A stretch of DNA of 64,000 bases, from the NCBI RefSeq assembly GCF_013179805.1, contig NZ_SRRZ01000001.1, forward strand, positions 62,001-126,000, given 5' to 3'. The notes under the pieces were generated by a model, which was given only the letters and a program-made list of their open reading frames with translations, ran no database searches and was not told the DNA's origin. Numbering within the stretch: the first letter of the stretch is position 1; each line of letters begins with the position of its first letter. Made by a program: the position numbers and the translations under genes. This document shows, piece by piece, positions 59,557 through 64,000 of this stretch. Origin of the DNA: Microcoleus asticus IPMA8. Its GTDB lineage: Bacteria; Cyanobacteriota; Cyanobacteriia; Cyanobacteriales; Microcoleaceae.

Positions 59557-59668
59557 AACTAATAGCCCTGAAGGACGAAACCGGGTTTTTTTCAAAAAAT
59601 ACTGCGTTAATGCCTTGAATTATCGTAAAAAAGTCGGTTTCTTGGGTCGCGAATGCGTCCAGGATTAA

Positions 59669-60481
59669 CTAAGCTAAAAAAGCTCTCCAGGTCGCCGCTA
59701 AAACGATCGCTGCGATCGCTCCTATGAGTGTATTAAAAAAATTTACTACCTCGTTCGTTAGCCACTCAAACTTTGATTGCACCGTCGCTCCAATCACGCT
59801 CTCGATGTTCGTGGCAATAAAAGCTGCAACAACACAAAAAACAATTCCTGTCAAGTCAATTAAACCGACTGCCCAACTCAACAGCGCAATCAGAATTGAG
59901 CCGACAATACCCGCAATTGTTCCTTCCAAACTTACGGCCCCTTCCGTACCCCTAGGTACAGGCTGCAAGCTGGTAATCAAAAAAGTCCGCTTCCCGTAAG
60001 CTTTGCCGATTTCGCTGGCGCAGGTATCGGAAAGTTTGGTGCAAAAACTCGCCGCGTAACCCAGCAATAACAGGGAAATAGCATCTTGCGGCACAGGCAT
60101 CTTGCCTGTCTCTCCTAAAATAGATAATGCCAAAACTCCCACAGCACAAAGAGTAGCGGTTAAAGCAGAACCCCAGACATTTTCCGGGCCTCGGGCGCCT
60201 GAACGCTTTTCAGCTATGCCTTCTGCTTCTTTTTGGGCTTTGCCGATGCTGGTAACTCCCGATCCGACAAGAAAGTAAAACATCACCACAGCATAGCCTT
60301 GCCATCCCAAACAGCCCCAGATGAGGACGCCCAATACCCAGCCGTGAAATTGGCCAGCGGGAGTGAGCAATTTTTTAGGAGCAATGGTGCCGATCGCGAG
60401 TAAAACTGTATTTAGGGCGATCGCCACCAACCAAGGATTAGACCAAGATAAATAATTAAAGAACAATTCTGAATTCTGCAT
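59669..60481 (-). CDS. DUF92 membrane protein, phytol-phosphate kinase-like
   Basis: The 270-residue protein has about six hydrophobic helices and the DUF92 signatures VGSGVTSIGKAQKEAEG, ASFCTKLSDTCASEIGKAYG, and GTEGAVSLEGTIAGI. DUF92 includes plant VTE6, which phosphorylates phytyl phosphate for tocopherol and chlorophyll recycling; this is likely its role in the thylakoid or plasma membrane. In a loop (about residues 122-135) the sequence GETGKMPVPQDAIS is the in-frame translation of the AACAGGCATCTTG repeat, an insertion not expected in the family. It is convergent with hetR. Confidence 0.87.
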   Translation of the reverse strand: MQNSELFFNYLSWSNPWLVAIALNTVLLAIGTIAPKKLLTPAGQFHGWVLGVLIWGCLGWQGYAVVMFYFLVGSGVTSIGKAQKEAEGIAEKRSGARGPENVWGSALTATLCAVGVLALSILGETGKMPVPQDAISLLLLGYAASFCTKLSDTCASEIGKAYGKRTFLITSLQPVPRGTEGAVSLEGTIAGIVGSILIALLSWAVGLIDLTGIVFCVVAAFIATNIESVIGATVQSKFEWLTNEVVNFFNTLIGAIAAIVLAATWRAFLA

Positions 60482-60492
60482 TTAGTACCTCC

Positions 60493-60924
60493 ATGAGCCA
60501 AGTCTTATTTCATCTTGCCTTCCCCGTGACCGATATTGCGCAAACAAAAGCCTTCTATGTAGACGGGCTCGGCTGCGAACTAGGTCGCGAATCGCCGAAT
60601 TCTGCGATTATGGGTTTGTGCGGCCATCAAATTGTCGCCCACGTCAGCCACGAACCTTTGACGCCTCAGCGAGGCATTTATCCCCGGCATTTTGGGTTAA
60701 TTTTTACTTCCGAAGCTGACTGGGAAGGGTTGCTAGAAAAAGCCCAGCAAAACCACTTAAATTTCTATCAAGAACCGAGACGGCGATTTGTCGGTTTGCC
60801 TACAGAGCACCGTACTTTCTTCTTAGAAGACCCTTTCCACAATATACTGGAGTTCAAGTATTACTGTGAAGCTGAAGCAATTTTTGGCCGCAGCGAATAC
60901 GCTGAAGTTGGCGACGCTATTTAG
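60493..60924 (+). CDS. VOC (glyoxalase-fold) family protein
   Basis: The 143-residue protein has two beta-alpha-beta-beta-beta units: LFHLAFPVTDIAQTKAFYVD, then HFGLIFTSEADWEGL and a terminal EDPFHNILEFKYY. His7, His in the second strand and Glu in LEFK give a probable 2-His/Glu metal site as in VOC metalloenzymes. Which reaction it catalyses cannot be told. The gene is divergent from DUF92 with 11 bases between start codons, so the two promoters must overlap the coding ends. Confidence 0.83.
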   Translation: MSQVLFHLAFPVTDIAQTKAFYVDGLGCELGRESPNSAIMGLCGHQIVAHVSHEPLTPQRGIYPRHFGLIFTSEADWEGLLEKAQQNHLNFYQEPRRRFVGLPTEHRTFFLEDPFHNILEFKYYCEAEAIFGRSEYAEVGDAI

Positions 60925-61284
60925 TAGTAGACCTCTCCAATAATTATGGAACAGGCATATTGCTTGTTCAAGACTGTCTTTTATGGAGATGTCTAGTAGT
61001 CTCTTAGGGTGCGCAAGTCGATTTGAGGTTTGAGATTTTAGATTGAAGAATTGACTCCACTGATGAATCGGGGAGGTTGAACTTTGGTTTAAAAGTTTTA
61101 GTCATAATTCGGGTGCGTCAGAATAGAGTTATTTTTTCTGTAAGTGAGAAATTCTCTGCTGACGCACCCTACAAGTTAATCATCAGACAATATTGCAAAA
61201 GTCGCAAACTATCTTAAAATACCTCTGTATTTCATCTTCGTTGATGTGCGATTTCCCTATCAATTAAAGATTTATGCAATAAGT
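60925..61284. other. Gene-free region with a dispersed palindrome
   Basis: GGGTGCGTCAG (61111-61121) pairs with CTGACGCACCC (61159-61169). A partial GGAACAGGCAT repeat lies at 60952 and TTTTAGATTGAAG-type heptamers at about 61030. No gene is supported. Confidence 0.65.
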
Positions 61285-61893
61285 TTATTGATTTTTAAAT
61301 GGTTGTGACAGCGCTTCAGCGACCGCTTTTAAACTGCTGGAATGCCTCGCCATCATGGCATGGGCGAAAACAGACAATTTTACTTCTTTGGCAGCAGATA
61401 TTTGGGAACTAGAAGCCGGTACGATGATGAAATCCCAATCTGTCCAAATCGAAGTAAAATTAAGCTTTTCCAACAAGGCAGCATCTCGATTTAAATCTTC
61501 CAGAAAAGCACTGCCCGGACGCATTTGAACGCAGCCTTTTCCCCAGAGAGTGTAAGCCATCCAAGTACCGCTGTGAGGAGAAGATATGGCAATAAAGCGC
61601 TGCACTCGGTTAATGCCGCCTAACCTTTGCAGGTAGTAGCGAGTTACTAAACCGCCCATACTCAATCCTACTATATCTAGATGCTGTTCGGGCGCAAAGG
61701 TTTTGTCTATATAATCTGCTATTTGTTGGGCTAATTCGTCTATGCTGGCGTTGCCCCAATGGGGCGAGAGATTGAGGGTGTAGACAGACCATCCCAGTTG
61801 GGTGAGGTAGGCAGACATTTTGTGAAAAATTCCCGATTTTCTGAAGATTCCGTGAATTAGCAAGACTGGATTGCGGCTGAAATAGCTATTCAT
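61285..61893 (-). CDS. Alpha/beta-hydrolase, lipase-like, copy A
   Basis: The 202-residue alpha/beta-hydrolase has an oxyanion motif PVLLIHGIFRKSG, nucleophile elbow GLSMGG (Ser), and SPHSGTWMAY. The Asp and His of the triad are not assigned with confidence, although HAMMARH near the end may hold the His. It resembles the following gene in coordinate (61886-62512) over its whole length, so they form a tandem duplicate. Its ATG overlaps the preceding stop (ATGAATAG), so the pair is coupled. The substrate is probably an acylglycerol or ester; no signal peptide is seen. Confidence 0.83.
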   Translation of the reverse strand: MNSYFSRNPVLLIHGIFRKSGIFHKMSAYLTQLGWSVYTLNLSPHWGNASIDELAQQIADYIDKTFAPEQHLDIVGLSMGGLVTRYYLQRLGGINRVQRFIAISSPHSGTWMAYTLWGKGCVQMRPGSAFLEDLNRDAALLEKLNFTSIWTDWDFIIVPASSSQISAAKEVKLSVFAHAMMARHSSSLKAVAEALSQPFKNQ

Positions 61894-62512
61894 TTTTAAG
61901 TGGAATTTTATTTTCAATAGGTGCTTTTAGTTCTTCAACTAATGCGTTAATACTTAGGGGTTCTGTCACCATTTGGCGGTGCAGCAAAACGTTGATTTTA
62001 ACTTCTTTACCTACTGGCATTTGGGAGCTGTTTGAGGGTACAATCATTATGTCAAATGGCGTCCACATTGATGTAAAGTTTATGCGTTTGAGCATTGTCA
62101 CATCTTGATTTAAATCGCGCAGCAAGCCACTATCGGGGCGCATATCCAGGTATCCTGGTAGGCGTAGGGAATAGGCTGTGAGGGTGCCGTGGTGAGGGGA
62201 AGATAGGGTGATGAAACGCTGTACGCGGTTGATTCCTCCGAGTCGCTGGACGTAGTAGCGGCTGACGATGCCCCCCATGCTGTAGCCTACTATGTCTAAA
62301 GATTGTTCTGGATCGAAGTTTTCAGAGATGTAGTCTGCGAGTTGCTTGGCCAGTAAGTCGAGGCCGAGGCTGCCGTCGTTGGGGGTGAGGTTGAGGCTGT
62401 GGACTGACCATCCGAGTTGGGTGAGGCGGGCGGACATTTGGCTGAAAATCATCTTTGTGTCCCAGATGCCGTGTATGAGGATGACGGGATTGCGATCGAG
62501 CGAACTGTTCAT
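61886..62512 (-). CDS. Alpha/beta-hydrolase, lipase-like, copy B
   Basis: The 208-residue paralogue of the gene just downstream has PVILIHGIWDTKM, nucleophile GYSMGG, RVQRFITLSSPHHGT, and DMRPDSGLLRDLNQD. The start at ATG 62512 matches the paralogue start (both MNSxxxRNPV); an upstream in-frame start would add 34 residues without similarity. It is first in the two-gene unit. The function is inferred from family only. Confidence 0.83.
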   Translation of the reverse strand: MNSSLDRNPVILIHGIWDTKMIFSQMSARLTQLGWSVHSLNLTPNDGSLGLDLLAKQLADYISENFDPEQSLDIVGYSMGGIVSRYYVQRLGGINRVQRFITLSSPHHGTLTAYSLRLPGYLDMRPDSGLLRDLNQDVTMLKRINFTSMWTPFDIMIVPSNSSQMPVGKEVKINVLLHRQMVTEPLSINALVEELKAPIENKIPLKNE

Positions 62513-62829
62513 TTTGGGGGAAAATTGCTTGCTGATTACAGCATAAATCACTCCCCTAGGGAGTTTTACCCCTACTAGGACAGCTAGCGAATCGGATCGA
62601 GGTACGATCGGCAATTAGTGGGAATCGCTAACAAATTCTGAGATACTTGTAAATAAGTGCAAAGCTGTGCTGGTATTTATACCTAAAATTTGCTTGGATG
62701 AGGTAGCTTAAATAAAGCAAAATGTAAATTTTGATTAATAAATGTAGACAAAAGTTGCCTTACCTCGTAATCTAACTTTGTTGACAAGCTTGTACAAATT
62801 TCTCTAAAAGAACAAAAGGAGTAAGTCTA
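62513..62829. other. Gene-free region between divergent lipase and KSE-repeat genes
   Basis: AT-rich DNA; AAAAGGAG (62815-62822) is the ribosome site of the next gene. Nothing else is recognised. Confidence 0.5.
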
Positions 62830-63339
62830 ATGTTTGGTTTTATCAAAAATTTCTTCGGCGGTATTTTCGGCTTTTTCGGCAGACTGTTGGGCTTGAAAAA
62901 GTCTGAATATTTCCTAGATTTGGGCGAGTCCGGAGCGAAGGAACCAGCAAAAGTTGAGCCTGCGAAGGTTGAAACTGCTGTTGCCAAGAAGGCTGAGACT
63001 GCTGCGATCGCACCGGCAAAAGTTGAGCCTGTTAAGTCTGAGAAGTCTGAGAAGTCTGAAAAGTCTGAGAAGTCTGAACCAGCTAAAAAGGCTAAGGTAG
63101 AGAAAAAGTCTAAGAAAGAAAAAGAAAAGGAACCAGCCGCTAGCGTTCCTGCTAATACTCCAGAACCCGCGAAGATACCTGCTGCGGCAGCAAATAACGG
63201 GAAAGTACCGAGTCAAGCTGAACCGATTCGGACTTTTGCTCCTAATAATTTAATGCCGACATCAAATGCAAGTCGTCGGAGCCCTGGTCCCAGCATGAAC
63301 AATTTTCGGGAAATGGCCCGTCAGGTGAAAACGAAGTAG
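62830..63339 (+). CDS. Lysine-rich protein with amphipathic N-terminal helix
   Basis: The 169-residue protein begins MFGFIKNFFGGIFGFFGRLL, a Phe/Gly-rich amphipathic segment likely to lie on a membrane, followed by a disordered part rich in Lys, Glu, Ala and Pro with four tandem SEK units (KSEKSEKSEKSEKSE) and ending SRRSPGPSMNNFREMARQ. The AAAAGGAG site supports the start. The family is recognised only as a small cyanobacterial protein type of unknown function. The low-complexity region probably varies in length between strains. Confidence 0.7.
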   Translation: MFGFIKNFFGGIFGFFGRLLGLKKSEYFLDLGESGAKEPAKVEPAKVETAVAKKAETAAIAPAKVEPVKSEKSEKSEKSEKSEPAKKAKVEKKSKKEKEKEPAASVPANTPEPAKIPAAAANNGKVPSQAEPIRTFAPNNLMPTSNASRRSPGPSMNNFREMARQVKTK

Positions 63340-63444
63340 GAAATTGGGAATTGATAATAGGGAATTGGGCATTGGATAATTCCCAATGCGGGCGTTAAAA
63401 ATTTTAAAAATGGTATTACTCATTTTTAATTTTAACTCTTGGTT

Positions 63445-64000
63445 CTATTCCCTATTTTCTTGGTTTCTGAGGAAGGCTAATCCGCTGTATAGCTGAAAAG
63501 CTGAGTCCCAAGGAGTTTCGGATTTGCGATCGACTTCTATATGAGATTCGATCTTGCTCAACATATTAGTGTAATCGAGAACTGTCTCGGCAAAGGGCGT
63601 AAATTCTGACCAAACTGTAACGTCAAGCTGGCGATCGAATATTTCCAGTAAGTGATTCCAGTTAATTCTGGTGGTACTTTGAGGAATCTGTTGAGAGTTT
63701 CTGACTCTGGATGTTTTGTTTTTCGGGTTCGGTGAAGTGGGGAGATCGGCAGAAGCTTTGGTGAAGTCAACTCCTTGTTGAAATTCGTAACTTTGGTCGC
63801 AAATTCGCAGAATGCAGTTTCTGCTTGGAATGTGCAAGTCACAGATTTGAGCGTAATCTTGCCTGATTTCTCTGTGGCGAAATTGCTCGGTTCTTCGGTT
63901 GGGTGAGTAGTCCATGATTTCGATGAACATCGGCAACAAGCCTTCTACTCTTTGGGTAACTTCTGACCAGTTAAATTCGATCGCACCGAGTCGATCGAGT
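63445..64000 (-). CDS. Uncharacterised protein, N-terminus beyond window
   Basis: The frame is open to the right edge (reading LDRLGAIEFNWSEVTQRVEG before the first listed in-frame Leu/Met codons), so the gene starts outside the window. Visible parts include LLPMFIEIMDYSPNRRTEQF, a polar linker and INWNHLLEIFDRQLDVTVWS. No family is recognised. Confidence 0.55.
   Translation of the reverse strand, partial: LDRLGAIEFNWSEVTQRVEGLLPMFIEIMDYSPNRRTEQFRHREIRQDYAQICDLHIPSRNCILRICDQSYEFQQGVDFTKASADLPTSPNPKNKTSRVRNSQQIPQSTTRINWNHLLEIFDRQLDVTVWSEFTPFAETVLDYTNMLSKIESHIEVDRKSETPWDSAFQLYSGLAFLRNQENRE

Overview
The window looks like chromosome of a filamentous, phycobilisome-type cyanobacterium of the Oscillatoria/Microcoleus kind. 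GCGATCGC (HIP1) octamers are frequent on both strands. A cytochrome b6f subunit (petG), a cytochrome cM-like gene, a Ycf46-type AAA protein, a group 2 sigma factor and, decisively, a patX-hetR locus are all cyanobacterial. Intergenic DNA is dense in palindromes and short tandem repeats. No nif or heterocyst-envelope genes are present here, so the window cannot say whether the strain makes heterocysts.

Layout. 1-3.1 kb: end of an Xaa-Pro aminopeptidase, tRNA-Thr(TGU) and a WD40 protein. 3.4-6.9 kb: sulfate ABC importer genes (binding lipoprotein, CysT, CysW, a NIL-domain protein) without cysA. 7.6-12.8 kb: one very large RTX surface protein (DUF4347, Gly-rich beta-helix, SdrD-like repeats, Ca-binding repeats). 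12.9-13.5 kb: cytM and petG, divergent. 13.8-20.5 kb: a leftward polysaccharide block (two paralogous GT4 enzymes, a GT2-GT4 fusion, a coiled-coil protein, a long-form RmlA). 20.8-26.7 kb: VanX-like dipeptidase, a dead DUF433 gene, a methyltransferase, a MarR regulator with an EmrA/HlyD adaptor, and a DUF4365 protein. 26.9-31.9 kb: the conserved rpmH-rnpA-PH-yidC-jag-yceD-ycf46 cluster. 32-38.4 kb: SH3b and peptidoglycan-binding proteins, Fur and a SigC-like factor. 38.4-43.0 kb: lipA, tRNA-Pro(CGG), an EAL protein, an NAD(P)-binding protein and exonuclease III.

43-46.8 kb is a small accessory/defence-like island: an NB-ARC ATPase pseudogene split by a 115-bp miniature element, a PD-(D/E)XK-like nuclease with a zinc ribbon, a Panacea-domain antitoxin with its partner, and a second overlapping small-gene pair flanked by 37-bp direct repeats. 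47-50.2 kb holds a ThDP enzyme with a succinate-semialdehyde dehydrogenase; this pairing is the one known to close the cyanobacterial TCA cycle through 2-oxoglutarate decarboxylase. 50.6-55.3 kb holds a Wzc/BY-kinase-like chain-length protein, a Wza/OPX export protein and cysC; the first two fit the polysaccharide genes at 14-20 kb.

55.7-64 kb holds an FAD oxidoreductase, then patX (a secreted precursor carrying RGSGR) and hetR, a phytol-kinase-like DUF92 protein with a repeat inserted in frame, a VOC protein, two tandem lipases, a lysine-rich protein with an amphipathic N-terminus, and a gene running off the right edge. The patX-hetR pair is the most interesting system: a secreted peptide and its receptor-type regulator for patterning along a filament.

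All calls come from reading the sequence and knowledge of protein families. No database search was possible.
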